From NCBI RefSeq assembly GCF_037389425.1, contig NZ_JBBHKR010000078.1, positions 4,609-68,608 on the forward strand: a DNA stretch of 64,000 nt, in the 5' to 3' direction. Below are positions 37,428 through 46,729 of the stretch, in pieces. Source of the stretch: Stygiolobus sp037389425 (GTDB taxonomy: Archaea > Thermoproteota > Thermoprotei_A > Sulfolobales > Sulfolobaceae). Numbering within the stretch: position 1 is the stretch's first letter; the number at the start of each line of letters is the position of its first letter. The position numbers were made by a program, and so were the translations under genes. The notes beneath the pieces were generated by a model that had not been told where the DNA came from, made no database searches, and worked only from the letters and a program-made list of their open reading frames with translations.

Positions 37428-38386
37428 AAATCATCGTAGTTGGGGGAGCGGGATTCATAGGTTCTGCTTTCGTGAGGGAGTTAAACAAGAGGGGGATAAG
37501 ACCCCTTGTAGTCGACCTATTAACCTACGCTGGGAGAAAGGAAAACCTTAAAGAGACAGACCACGATTTTATCCAAGCTGACGTAAGGAGCGAGCAAATA
37601 CACGATATAATTAAAGACTATTCTCCTGATGTGGTGATAAATTTCGCAGCTGAGACTCATGTAGATAGATCGATTTACAAACCCCAAGATTTCATAACCA
37701 CTAACGTGCTTGGTGCCGTAAACCTACTTGAGGCTTCAAGGAAGTTCGGTTTTAAATACATCCACATTTCAACAGACGAAGTCTACGGCGAGGAGTGCGG
37801 AGATGAGAACTCACCTTTAAGGCCATCATCGCCTTATAGTGCCTCTAAAGCATCAGCTGACCTATTCGTAAAGGCTTACGTAAGAACTTACGGCATTAAC
37901 GCGATTTTAGTGAGACCGTCTAATAACTATGGTCCTAGGCAGTTCCCTGAAAAGTTAATACCTAAGGCTATAATCAGGACACTGCTAGGGATGCATGTGC
38001 CGGTGTACGGTGATGGCAAAGCTGAAAGGGACTGGATATTCGTAGAGGACACTGCTAGGATAGTTTTCGACGTGATGAGAAAAGCGGAGTGGAAAGGAGA
38101 AGCTTATAACATCCCGGGTGGACAGAGATATAACGTGCTCGAGATACTGAAGATGTTGGAGGAAGTGAGTGGCAAAGAGGTTAGAATAAAATTCGTCTCA
38201 GATAGACCTGGTCACGACAGAAGGTATTGTATGATAACAAGGATGAAGTATGAAGTAACACCCTTCAAAGAAGGACTGAGAAAAACTTACAAGTGGTATT
38301 TAAATAACAGATGGTGGTGGGAGCCGTTAATTACGGATAAGTTCTTCGTAGAAGATGAGCCGTGGTTAGCAGTAAAGGGTAAGTAA
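37424..38386 (+). CDS. rmlB: dTDP-glucose 4,6-dehydratase
   Basis: A 320-residue extended SDR enzyme: IIVVGGAGFIGSAF at the N-terminus, HISTDEVYGEE (Thr-Asp-Glu catalytic set) near 120-130, and YSASKASAD (Tyr-x3-Lys) near 145-153. I start it at the ATG at 37424, whose ATGA overlaps the rmlA stop; the frame is open 14 codons further up but this adds no conserved part. With rmlC, rmlD and rmlA it completes the four-step dTDP-L-rhamnose route, order C-D-A-B. Confidence 0.93.
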   Translation: MKIIVVGGAGFIGSAFVRELNKRGIRPLVVDLLTYAGRKENLKETDHDFIQADVRSEQIHDIIKDYSPDVVINFAAETHVDRSIYKPQDFITTNVLGAVNLLEASRKFGFKYIHISTDEVYGEECGDENSPLRPSSPYSASKASADLFVKAYVRTYGINAILVRPSNNYGPRQFPEKLIPKAIIRTLLGMHVPVYGDGKAERDWIFVEDTARIVFDVMRKAEWKGEAYNIPGGQRYNVLEILKMLEEVSGKEVRIKFVSDRPGHDRRYCMITRMKYEVTPFKEGLRKTYKWYLNNRWWWEPLITDKFFVEDEPWLAVKGK

Positions 38387-38453
38387 ACATTTAGGTAGTT
38401 TAAGGGAAGTAGAGTTTTAGATAGCACCTACCACACTGTACATCTTATATTAA

Positions 38454-38564
38454 TTTTTAGCCTTCTTGGCAACCTCCCTGATTATCTCTAAGTCTATCTT
38501 GATGTCATATTTAGACTTCTACAACACTTTCTTCCACTTCTGCAATTCCTCAAATATCATTTAA
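38454..38564 (-). pseudogene. Short gene relic with in-frame stop
   Basis: On the minus strand ATG IFEELQKWKKVL runs to a TAG, then continues in the same frame as KSKYDIKIDLEIIREVAKKA to TAA: a 36-codon helical piece. It may be the end of an antitoxin-like or nucleotidyltransferase-linked gene. No family recognised. Confidence 0.35.
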
Positions 38565-38590
38565 TATAACATTTTAATGATTAAGAATCT

Positions 38591-38695
38591 TCATCTTATT
38601 CTATTGTCGATTAAATCTAGAACCCATATATCATCATCTGAAGTGAAGGATAATAGGTTACCCCTTATGTCTGGATACATATAATGGCCTTTCAT
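38591..38695 (-). pseudogene. N-terminal stub of a tricorn/TolB-like beta-propeller protein
   Basis: From an ATG at 38695 the minus strand reads 34 residues, including HYMYPDIRGNLLSFTSDDD followed by IWVLDL, then ends at TGA. The string pattern (x-PDI-G-x-L-x-F-x-x-DDD-IW-x-x-DL) is that of the first propeller strand pair of tricorn-type proteases, where NPDIHGDRIIF and DDLWEHDL occur. Only this stub remains. The link rests on a short stretch. Confidence 0.45.
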
Positions 38696-38898
38696 GGCTG
38701 TAAAATACCATTATTACTTAATAAATCATTTGTAAATTCTGTTTTATTTTCTAGAATTAAAAATCTTTACCTTTAGGCCTAATATCGTTTATGTCTAGGT
38801 AAAATATAAGCTGAATAAACTAGATTTAAAAATTTTAATATATTAATGCCTAACAATGGCAAATAGAACTATAGAATACTTAAGAAAATGTCTTTACT

Positions 38899-40404
38899 TC
38901 ATTTCCTCTTCAACAGTAATAGAACTGCTCCTACTACCACTAACACGACTATAATTCCCACAATTATAAATGGAATTATATAACTCGATATTACGCCCGA
39001 ACTTGCGTTAGTATAACCGTAAACTACATAATATGTCGTAGATGGATCGTCTACGACCACTACTTTACCCTGATAAACGAAGTAGTCTTTAGGATTAAGC
39101 TGAACAATACCGTTTGCACTCTGCTTGAACACTGCAAAACTCTCGTTGTGTAACAAACTAACGTTAAACATTATGTATCCACTCCCGCTGACATTGACTA
39201 CTTGGGCTGTATAGGACTTACCTCCGATCGTCACATTACTTACACCGACAAATTGTGGAGTTACAACACTTACAGATACGTAAGAGCTGTTGGGATATAT
39301 GATCACGTACTCTCCTGAGTCGCTAACGTTTACGTAAACCAGTGAGGCAGGATAAACAATGTACACAGGGTGATAGAAGTTTACATTAGCAGTACTTTCC
39401 ACTCCGTTGTTAGTTATACCCACTAGGGCTATATTACCGTTAATGTTAACCATACTCATCGTCTTTGCCTCGGCATAAGGCACCCCTTCATTTATTACTA
39501 CCCTTATGTGGGACTCAACTTGGTTTAGCGTCACATTAAAGATGAAACCCTGATGGGATAAGTAGCTTGAGCTGAACGCGTTCTCTACATACGCTACTAT
39601 GCTACCGTTAATGCCGAAGAATTCTATTGCACTGAATTCCACATTTCTTTCAGCTTGTAAGGATGGTAATGAGAGAGAACCCTGACCCTCTCCCTCCCAG
39701 ATCATCGCGGGAACATAAGTGCCATTATAATATGCTACTGTCACGTTATATGGTGCCTCAGCTTGTACTCCCTGAGACTCAAACTGGAATTTTTGATACC
39801 TCTCTGGGGTGGCCGAACTCACAGTTAGTGTGAACGAAGCTTCACTTGTTTTCTGCAAAGTCACTTTCACTAACGGTAAACTCTCGCTCAAAGTATATTG
39901 CGAGTTCTTATGGGAGATCGTTAAAGTCACGTTGGCAAAACTGCTACCGTTGAGGAACTGTAGAATTAGTTCTGCACTGGAGTTGAAATAGGCTAAACCA
40001 GAGATAGTGCCGGTAGTATTAAGGAAGCCCGCCCACACCACTTCTTTTATTACGTTAGGCTCAATTAAGAGGACTCTTGCCAATTGTGGTATTTGGGAGG
40101 TAATAGTAACGGAGAACGGTGAGACCGTCACCACTATATTTCCGGTATAGGCTTGTAGGTTGCCGGTCTCCACAATATAGTGGAAAAGGGTATAAGAAAT
40201 TGTAGACTGTTGTTCATTAGTCGTGTTATATACAGTGTAAGAGTAATCGTAGGTTATCCCTGAACGAGTTATCATTAGCCTTGACAAGTACTGTTGGTAC
40301 ATAACTATGTGTTTAGGGGTCTGTGCTGTAGGAACTAGTGAGAATATTGGTATTAAAAATAGGACGAGTAAAAGAGACGAAGCGAATCTTTTCTTTCCGT
40401 TCAT
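38899..40404 (-). CDS. Large membrane-anchored surface protein, N-glycosylated type
   Basis: A 501-residue type I membrane protein. Residues 1-28 are a Sec signal peptide (KKRFASSLLLVLFLIPIFSL) and residues 474-498 a C-terminal membrane helix ending in KRK. The outer part is beta-rich and holds more than fifteen N-x-S/T sequons, as expected for a Sulfolobales surface glycoprotein. No catalytic motif or known domain is seen. It stands alone; a GAGCTCC-rich leader precedes the ATG. Roles in cell-surface binding or transport assistance are guesses. The neighbouring rhamnose operon may supply glycan sugars. Confidence 0.7.
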   Translation of the reverse strand: MNGKKRFASSLLLVLFLIPIFSLVPTAQTPKHIVMYQQYLSRLMITRSGITYDYSYTVYNTTNEQQSTISYTLFHYIVETGNLQAYTGNIVVTVSPFSVTITSQIPQLARVLLIEPNVIKEVVWAGFLNTTGTISGLAYFNSSAELILQFLNGSSFANVTLTISHKNSQYTLSESLPLVKVTLQKTSEASFTLTVSSATPERYQKFQFESQGVQAEAPYNVTVAYYNGTYVPAMIWEGEGQGSLSLPSLQAERNVEFSAIEFFGINGSIVAYVENAFSSSYLSHQGFIFNVTLNQVESHIRVVINEGVPYAEAKTMSMVNINGNIALVGITNNGVESTANVNFYHPVYIVYPASLVYVNVSDSGEYVIIYPNSSYVSVSVVTPQFVGVSNVTIGGKSYTAQVVNVSGSGYIMFNVSLLHNESFAVFKQSANGIVQLNPKDYFVYQGKVVVVDDPSTTYYVVYGYTNASSGVISSYIIPFIIVGIIVVLVVVGAVLLLLKRK

Positions 40405-40689
40405 TAAACGATACTTGGAGCTCCTAGCTAAAAATTTTCTCGTAGTAAATAGAAAACCAGTAATACAATACGTTTAGTAAGGTAGAGGAAAATAAGAAAG
40501 AACTAACTAAACTGAGTCTTTATATAGAAAGTTATAATGTATTGCTACTATAATTAAATCTTAATTACGTCGACAATCACATTCTCTAGTAAGCGAGAAA
40601 GGAGCTGGGAGTTCAGAGAAATACTTACTAACTTAGCTCCCGTTTGTCCCTACATTTTCATTTCAATCATTTTATGATTATTCATGATC
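40405..40689. other. Intergenic, no recognisable gene
   Basis: Contains imperfect repeats (AAGGAGCTGGGAG ... TTAGCTCCC near 40600-40642) that could form a hairpin, but no gene. It ends at the right end of the IS607-like remnant. Confidence 0.3.
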
Positions 40690-40910
40690 GAGTATAGGGA
40701 CTTAGCCCTCAACCACCTACTTACTGTAGGTGGGTCATGGGACTCCTTCGAGCCCAACGGCACGGGGCTCACATCTCCGTAATCTCCCTCACCCTTTTGG
40801 ACATAGTCCACATCAGTGTGAGAGATCATTATTTATCAACAAAAATTTTTTATAAACAGATAAAAATTTCTATCAACGTGAAAAAGGATTCACCCCAATA
40901 TAAAGGTCAT
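40690..40910 (-). mobile_element. Internally deleted IS607/TnpB-type element (left end joined to right end)
   Basis: On the minus strand the region from 40910 to about 40840 is homologous to the DNA just before the IS607 resolvase start at 42.9 kb (shared GGGGTGAATCC / GGGGCTGAATCC and following AT-rich part). It is joined directly to the last 18 or so codons of a tnpB gene (SLTLMWTMSKRVREITEM, comparable with SLTLSTAPQMRDVNPNR in the intact TnpB) and then to a right end rich in hairpins. Both tnpA and most of tnpB are deleted, giving a MITE-like derivative. Confidence 0.55.
40694..40790 (-). ncRNA. Relic reRNA scaffold at IS right end
   Basis: After the relic tnpB stop the minus strand shows three hairpins: GAGCCCCGTGCCGTTGGGCTC, CCACCTAC/GTAGGTGG with a five-base loop, and GGGCTAAGTCCC. 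This matches a TnpB guide-RNA scaffold. Without a tnpB gene in cis it could only be used by a TnpB elsewhere, or be dead. Confidence 0.5.
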
Positions 40911-41291
40911 GATTTATTAATAAACGCAAAGGATGCAGCTCAGTGTTTTGAATCTAACGAAGATATTTTAAGGAATAATATTTTAAAATTAATAAAAATT
41001 TTAAATACTAACAGTTAATCATAACTCTTTAGCCTAAGGATTCCAAAAAGTTTCTAAATAACGTCATAGCTCCTATTAAAAAGCAACTATTACCTTACTT
41101 AACGCTAACGTATGAATGTTATTATTCCAGACAATAATAAATTAAAAAGAGATATCAACACGACAATACTCTGTGACTCCATGAAGCTTAAGATCTGAGT
41201 ATTGATATCAAATACTTATGAAATCTAAATAGTAATGTATAATTACAGTAATGAAGACAGTACTATAGTGAGCACTAATTAATATTAGCTT
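40911..41291. other. Intergenic, coding-like piece on the plus strand
   Basis: The plus strand from about 40911 to 41018 is open and protein-like (HDLLINAKDAAQCFESNEDI then LRNNILKLIKILNTNS) and ends in TAA. It may be the tail of a gene cut by the IS. Family unknown. The rest is empty. Confidence 0.3.
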
Positions 41292-42392
41292 TTATTTTAT
41301 AAAAATAAGACAAACTATTGAAACTAAAGAAAAAATAAAGGATATGAAATAAGGTAAGATAAGGCTATTAGAGGAGCCCAATAATAAAAGTAGTAGTGAA
41401 ATAGCTGAATTATATATGAATGATGAAATAGACAATATGGGTAGCCTATAATCACTTCGAATTATAATTGATGCTAGTAAGTTCAAATTTGGTGATATAA
41501 TTCCCCATGCAAATTCAAAAAATAAGACTCCTATGAAAATACCATTAACAATAAGGATAAAGGATATTGCGAGTATGGAAAAAGCTATATATAATTTATT
41601 TTTAGTATCTAGATTAATTTTGTAAGAGAATAAAGTACCCGAATTTAATATTATAATCATAATAGAGAGAAATAAACCTAAATCCTTCTCATGAAATCCC
41701 AAATTCTTCATAAATATCGGCCAAGTATATATAAAATAATTAAAAGAAAAATAAATTAGTATATTTATAAAAATATATAAGATAACATTTCGAGAAAAAA
41801 TTGAAAATATATTTTCTTTTAATTTTTCAATATTTAATATATTAATGGTATTATAAGTATTAATTATTTTTTCTTGATTTCTAGAATATAAAGTTAGAGT
41901 TAGTGAAGTTAAATACAGCACAATAGAAGCTGACAGTATTATTGTCAATGGCGATGAAACAAATGATCCAACCATTCCTGCCAGAACTCCAGCAATAGAA
42001 CTGAAAACTCTACTTAAGTGGAATGCTTTGTCTCTTTCTTTTATTTCAGCTTCACTTATATATACAAATAGGTATATGGAAATCAATGCGTCACCGGTTC
42101 CGATTAGAATGAATGAAAATAGAGAAGGATACATGAGTAATAGCGAAAAACCTAATGCATTAAGTAAAATACCCAAACTAATTAATAAAAGTTTATTATG
42201 TTTGTATGATATAAATCCTATAAGCAATCTTGAAAAAGTATTACTAATTAATTGTATTGATCTGAAAGTTGAAAGTGTGTACAAAGAAATACCTTGATCT
42301 ATTAAATAAATCGGATAGTAAGGACCTAAATACTGAGTAATGAAATAAAGTAACGTAGATATTGCAATATAATTTTTGGCTTTTACATCCAT
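41292..42392 (-). CDS. MFS transporter
   Basis: A 366-residue protein with eleven or twelve hydrophobic helices and an MFS-like loop between helices 2 and 3 (SNTFSRLLIGFISYKHNKLL). The mid-loop EAEIKERDKAFHLSRVFSSI is also typical. Substrate unknown. It is very AT-rich, more so than the rhamnose genes nearby, and lies exactly between two IS607-like remnants in the same orientation, which suggests it came in with, or was trapped by, mobile DNA. ATG start with no clear promoter; the stop of the broken resolvase gene lies about 15 bp upstream. Confidence 0.8.
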   Translation of the reverse strand: MDVKAKNYIAISTLLYFITQYLGPYYPIYLIDQGISLYTLSTFRSIQLISNTFSRLLIGFISYKHNKLLLISLGILLNALGFSLLLMYPSLFSFILIGTGDALISIYLFVYISEAEIKERDKAFHLSRVFSSIAGVLAGMVGSFVSSPLTIILSASIVLYLTSLTLTLYSRNQEKIINTYNTINILNIEKLKENIFSIFSRNVILYIFINILIYFSFNYFIYTWPIFMKNLGFHEKDLGLFLSIMIIILNSGTLFSYKINLDTKNKLYIAFSILAISFILIVNGIFIGVLFFEFAWGIISPNLNLLASIIIRSDYRLPILSISSFIYNSAISLLLLLLGSSNSLILPYFISFIFSLVSIVCLIFIK

Positions 42393-42407
42393 CTTTTACT
42401 GTCAATT

Positions 42408-42952
42408 AAATATTCCGAAAACTAATTTAATCTTAACTCCCATGGTCGAGAAGAACTCCTCAAGGTATTCAAATCCAAATCTTGTAAGTCTGTCTTTGTA
42501 TGTTATTAATACGATGTCGACACTCCTTCCCTCAACAAGTTTGAATAACCTTAACAATCCTTTTCTTTGTGTGTTAACCCGCTTGCAATATCTTTCACTA
42601 CTTCAACTACCTTGTGACCTTTTGCCGTTGCGTAATTTGTTAGGTAGTTTATTTGTCTTTCCAAATCCTCTTTCTGGTCAGCCGAGGACACCCTAGCGTA
42701 AATTACTGCTCTTATTTCCTCCCTCCTTTCTAAGTACTTCTTAATCTCGCTGTAAGGTATCCTATACTTCCCTCCTTCAGTCGTTACCGCCCTTATCTTC
42801 CCTTCTCTAATCCACCGTAGGAGAGTTGAGTATGAAATGCTGAGCAGTTGGCAAGCCTCCTTAGGCCTCAGTAGTCTCTCAACAAAATTGGTTGATAATA
42901 AATATAAAAAGATCTCTGTTAACGTAAGAAAGGATTCAGCCCCATTCGACAA
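42408..42952 (-). pseudogene. tnpA: IS607-family serine recombinase (TnpA), frameshifted and truncated
   Basis: The N-terminal 133 codons give a MerR-like HTH (LLRPKEACQLLSISYSTLLR) and the serine-recombinase start IRAVIYARVSSADQKEDLER with the catalytic Ser. A one-base loss near 42565 shifts the frame; the other frame continues as GLLRLFKLVEGRSVDIVLIT and YKDRLTRFGFEYLEEFF, and stops at 42408, well before the family's normal end. Codons 1-20 or so are probably left-end DNA, the true start lying near the LLRPKEA string. No tnpB follows; an MFS gene does. Confidence 0.8.
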
Positions 42953-43171
42953 TTCCGTTAATATGAAATGAGTTAATGACCTTGAGCAGCTGGTTCTGCA
43001 TTTGAATGTAGAATCATCTCTCTTCTAGTGACCTTTAGAGACTATTAAAGTGACGATTCCGCTATAATATGGTTGTTAACGAGATCATACTAGATAAAAT
43101 ATAGTTAAGCGAAGTTAACACGTGGGTTCTCAGATTAAACATTTTAATACACCGAAAGAGAAAAATATCTC
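42953..43171. other. Intergenic promoter DNA
   Basis: Contains the outer flank of the IS607-like remnant and, near 43140-43150, an AT-rich TATA-like box (CATTTTAATA) 20-30 bp before the GTG of the next gene. Nothing else seen. Confidence 0.3.
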
Positions 43172-43717
43172 GTGGAAGTAAATCACGGAACACTCATTAC
43201 TTCACTCCCTGCAGAAGTAACGTATCACGATAGAAAAAAGTCGGTATTGCCGAGGAAATACGTACAAAAGGAGGGTAATTTGAGACTTTTTGTTCCTCCT
43301 TATCTCATCGATAATGTGACAGAAGTTCTGAGAAATCACGGGTTTAAGGATTTAAGGCTCACTTTTCACAAGGGCGAGAAATACTCCTTGTCGAAAAAGC
43401 TCCTGAAGATTTGGGAGCTTCATGTTAGAATTTTTTCCGACGGATTTATTGATGCCCACTTTGAGATAAGCAGGGATTTCCTCGAACATCTACATCACTC
43501 TACCCTACCCTCTCTATACGAAGTCTTCGATATTTATAAAGAAATATACCCTAAGATCCACATTTACGATGCAGGGAACAAGAAGTGGATTTCTGAAGTA
43601 ATAAGCAAATATACGTTGAGTTTGAGGGCTCCTAAAACCGTTACTAAGTGGAAGCCGTTATTTTACACATCCTTAATATTAATGTTTGTGGGAACGGCTC
43701 TCATCCTGAAACATTGA
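43172..43717 (+). CDS. Hypothetical protein with C-terminal membrane helix
   Basis: A 181-residue protein, soluble and mixed alpha/beta over residues 1-155, with a single membrane helix at 162-178 (LFYTSLILMFVGTALIL), so tail-anchored with the bulk in the cytoplasm. His/Asp-rich strings (VNHGTLI, DAHFEISRDFLEHLHHST) could bind metal, but no family is recognised. GTG start, leaderless-looking. It stands alone upstream of a broken oxidoreductase gene. Confidence 0.55.
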   Translation: MEVNHGTLITSLPAEVTYHDRKKSVLPRKYVQKEGNLRLFVPPYLIDNVTEVLRNHGFKDLRLTFHKGEKYSLSKKLLKIWELHVRIFSDGFIDAHFEISRDFLEHLHHSTLPSLYEVFDIYKEIYPKIHIYDAGNKKWISEVISKYTLSLRAPKTVTKWKPLFYTSLILMFVGTALILKH

Positions 43718-43778
43718 ACTAAATATGTTCACTCCCTTTTCGGCTAAGGCTAAATAAGACGTTGTTGAATACTTATCT

Positions 43779-44755
43779 ATGAAAATAGCCGTAGTCGGGT
43801 GTAGAGGTTTCGGCAGAGTCCACTTAAACGCTCTATCTGAGTTGAGAAGAGACCGTGAACTTGAAGTGTACGTTTTCAGCAGGACTGAGAAGTACGCAAA
43901 AGAGTGTTACAAGGAGTTCGACGCTGAAGGCTATTTCACAAGCTACGAATAAGTCCTGAAATCCAATGTAGACATTGTAGACTTAGTTGTAAGTCATGAC
44001 GCTCACGAACCTATGGGAGTCTCAGCTACGAGGAGTAAGAAGCATGTTATGTTAGAGAAACCTATCGCCAGGAATGAGGAAGAGGCGATAAGGTTAATTG
44101 AGACAGCAAAGACAACTGGGGTAAAGTTCATGGTGCTAGAGAACCACTACTTTGATCCGTCAGTCTGGAAGGCAAAGGAGCTAATGGAAATGATGGGAGG
44201 TATTTCGCTAATCTTGTTGAGGAACACGAGGTTTAATTCGCCTCAGGGGTGGAGGAGAGTAAAGGATTTGATGGGAGGTGGAGCACTGATTGACGGAGGT
44301 ATACATTTCGTAGACACGTTGTTGAACCTAGGGGGAGACTACACGAGTGTTAATGCATTGTGTAATTCAACATTTTCTGGACTTGAGGGAGAAGATACTA
44401 CGGTTGCCGTGTTTAAATTTAAGAACGGGGCTGTGGGGAACTTAGTCTACTCTTGGGCTTCGCAGTCGAGGTGCGAATTCCCCCACTTCGAGATATATGG
44501 CAAAAACGGAACTATTAAAGAGGATTACAGAAGCAGGGTTAGGATCAAACCTTACGGTGATTTAATCGTGGAGTGGAAGAACGGTGACATCCAAGTTATC
44601 TCGACCGAGAAAGTAAACGCGGTTAAGGAGGAGATGAGGGGTTTTATTAACGCGGTGAAAGAGATAGTGAAGTAGTGATGGATCCCATGATAGCGCTAAG
44701 AGACTTAAAGGCTGTGAGGGACATATATAGAAGTTGCGGAGAAATAAAGAAATAG
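43779..44755 (+). pseudogene. Gfo/Idh/MocA-family oxidoreductase gene with stop and frameshift
   Basis: The ATG at 43779 opens IAVVGCRGFGRVHLNALSEL, an NAD(P)-binding motif. A TAA at 43950-43952 breaks the frame, which continues cleanly as VLKSNVDIVDLVVSHDAHEP and the family hallmark HVMLEKPIARNEEEAIRLIE, and GGGALIDGGIHFVDTL with its catalytic-type Asp/His. It ends early at 44675; a further shift near 44675 restores the normal C-terminus (DLKAVRDIYRSCGEIKK) up to TAG 44753-44755. A sugar or inositol dehydrogenase was probably encoded. Two lesions make function unlikely. Confidence 0.75.
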
Positions 44756-45741
44756 TTACCGTCCTTGTCCTCTCGATAAACTTTTATTACCATGTCGTAA
44801 CTCCATTATTTGTGGGTAATATTAAGGAAATTAAGCCTTGGGGAGTAAACGTCCCTTACATGATCCTCGCCGTGATCTACTGGACTATAGGAGGTTTTTC
44901 TCTGACGGCTAACCCTTCTGATCACCCCTATTTCATGCTTTTGGGAGCTTACTCGTTATTTTTCGGCATGATCCAAAGGCTCTTCTTTCCTGCAACTAAG
45001 TATTTTGCCCTACAAATACTAACTTTAATTCTTTTGTCGATCCCGATCTCCTATTTTCAGGTACTAGCGTCAATCAGCCTTACTGTGACGGAAATGTGGG
45101 CACTAAAAGATGTAATGACTTACGGTGGTAAATTCCCGGTGAACCTTCTCGTCCTTTCCTCTCCCTTCTTGTCTGTAGTAGCTTGGTCTTTATACCCCCA
45201 ATTTTGGGTGTTAATACTCCCTCTACTCACCTACTCGTTAGGTGTAAATATCGGTGTTTTCACGGCTACTTTGAGGACTAGACCGGTTTTCGGTAGAGAC
45301 CAATTACCCCTTTTGTTCTTCTTGATACTTTCGGTAATTATTCGACCTTTATACTACTTTGTGGGAGTTTTATATTTGCTAATGATTGTTAGGACAAGGT
45401 ATAAAATGAATCTGAGTGCCTCTGTTACCCTTTTCTCAGTCTTCGTAACCCCTCTAATAGCGTTGTTTCTGGGGGACACTCTACACTCCTTCTTCTTAGG
45501 CGTTATGGCCCCCCTCTTCTTTTCGTGCATAGTGTACTCAACGAGTAAATATAATTACGATTACGTGTGGTTTCCCGTTTTGACTTCTTTCCTTTCTTAC
45601 CTGATCAGGGGAATCAATATCGAACTCTCCGGAATAGTTTGGGCGATTTCGTTGCTTTCTTTTCTTTACTTAGTTAAGGATAACTTTTCTTTAACCACTC
45701 TGAAGACCGGACTCTCCTCAAGGTATCTTAAGAGACGATAA
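44734..45741 (+). CDS. Polytopic membrane protein, unknown function
   Basis: A 335-residue protein with nine or ten hydrophobic helices. I recognise no family; the pattern has few conserved-looking charged residues in the membrane, apart from the loop YSTSKYNYDYVW. It starts at a TTG that overlaps the last codons of the broken oxidoreductase gene. The overlap would once have coupled the two, so loss of the first gene may affect this one. A possible role is export or sensing; nothing in the sequence decides. Confidence 0.55.
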   Translation: MRRNKEIVTVLVLSINFYYHVVTPLFVGNIKEIKPWGVNVPYMILAVIYWTIGGFSLTANPSDHPYFMLLGAYSLFFGMIQRLFFPATKYFALQILTLILLSIPISYFQVLASISLTVTEMWALKDVMTYGGKFPVNLLVLSSPFLSVVAWSLYPQFWVLILPLLTYSLGVNIGVFTATLRTRPVFGRDQLPLLFFLILSVIIRPLYYFVGVLYLLMIVRTRYKMNLSASVTLFSVFVTPLIALFLGDTLHSFFLGVMAPLFFSCIVYSTSKYNYDYVWFPVLTSFLSYLIRGINIELSGIVWAISLLSFLYLVKDNFSLTTLKTGLSSRYLKRR

Positions 45742-45936
45742 GAGAAGTTTTTCCAAGTAGTCCTCATTGACTTTTCTCATTATACTCACATTTCCTTCCT
45801 ATACTTTTAATCTAGAGCGAAAAACTGTTTTGTAAAATTTTTATCTAAAAACTTACGCATGATGATTTACTCCGTGAATTCTACGGGAAGATGTATATAA
45901 TAAAAACTTTAAAAGGAGACAACAATTCACTCGTTA

Positions 45937-46590
45937 GTGATCGTTTACACTTTTCCACCTTTAAAGGAGGAAGTGGTAAAGGAGAGACCTAACCGCTTTA
46001 CAGTGATAACAGCCTCGGGAAGAAGGTGTCATCTCCACGATCCCGGTAGGTTAAAGGAGTTAATTTACCCGGGTAATAGAATCCTTATAAGAGAGGCTAA
46101 GGGTAATAGGAAGACAGACTGTCAGGTGACAGCAGCTTGGAGCGGGAAGGAATGGGTCATCACAGACTCCAGTATTCACAGCGAGGTAGCCAGAAAATTC
46201 CTCCCTACTAATGTTAAGAGCGAGGTTAGGGTAGGAGGGAGCAGGTTAGACTTCACTTACGACGATACTTTTGTAGAGGTAAAGGGATGTACTTTAGTCA
46301 AAAACGGCGTTGCATTGTTTCCTGACGCCCCAACGGAGAGAGGTAGAAGACACATTGAGGAGTTAATAAAGCTAACGGAGGAAGGTCATAATGCCGTTAT
46401 CCTAATCTTGGTAATGAGGAGCGACGCTATTTGTTTTTCTCCGAACTTTGAAACTGATGAAAAGTTTTCTGAAACTTTTCTAAGAGCATTGAAGAAGGGA
46501 GTTAAGGTCGAGGTAAAGACCTTTCATTTTGACGGTAAAGACCTCGTCTACAAGGGTGACATCCCAGTATGTAGAGACCTTCTCCATTAG
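45937..46590 (+). CDS. sfsA: SfsA-family DNA-binding/nuclease-like protein
   Basis: A 217-residue SfsA protein. An N-terminal OB-like part (RPNRFTVITASGRRCHLHDP then GRLKELIYPG) is followed by the PD-(D/E)XK-type core, SRLDFTYDDTFVEVKGCTLV, and FPDAPTERGRRHIEELI. The acidic D and ExK residues of that core are kept. SfsA was named for sugar fermentation stimulation in E. coli, and the fold suggests nucleic-acid cleavage; its archaeal role is unknown. GTG start, leaderless-looking, length normal. Confidence 0.9.
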   Translation: MIVYTFPPLKEEVVKERPNRFTVITASGRRCHLHDPGRLKELIYPGNRILIREAKGNRKTDCQVTAAWSGKEWVITDSSIHSEVARKFLPTNVKSEVRVGGSRLDFTYDDTFVEVKGCTLVKNGVALFPDAPTERGRRHIEELIKLTEEGHNAVILILVMRSDAICFSPNFETDEKFSETFLRALKKGVKVEVKTFHFDGKDLVYKGDIPVCRDLLH

Positions 46591-46729
46591 GAGATAGTTA
46601 GTACTACAAACACCAGAAATAAGGATTTAATACTCTTAAACAAGTTGTCAACGGCAACTTAACACAAGCTTCTCTTGTCGTGACAAGAGATGGTTTTACC
46701 TTATTAACTCGTGAATCCTATCGTATTAT

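Noticed and set aside
40737..41018. 93-codon plus-strand frame as a gene
   Set aside because: Its first two thirds run antisense through the relic tnpB tail, reRNA hairpins and IS left end; only the last 35 codons look protein-like.
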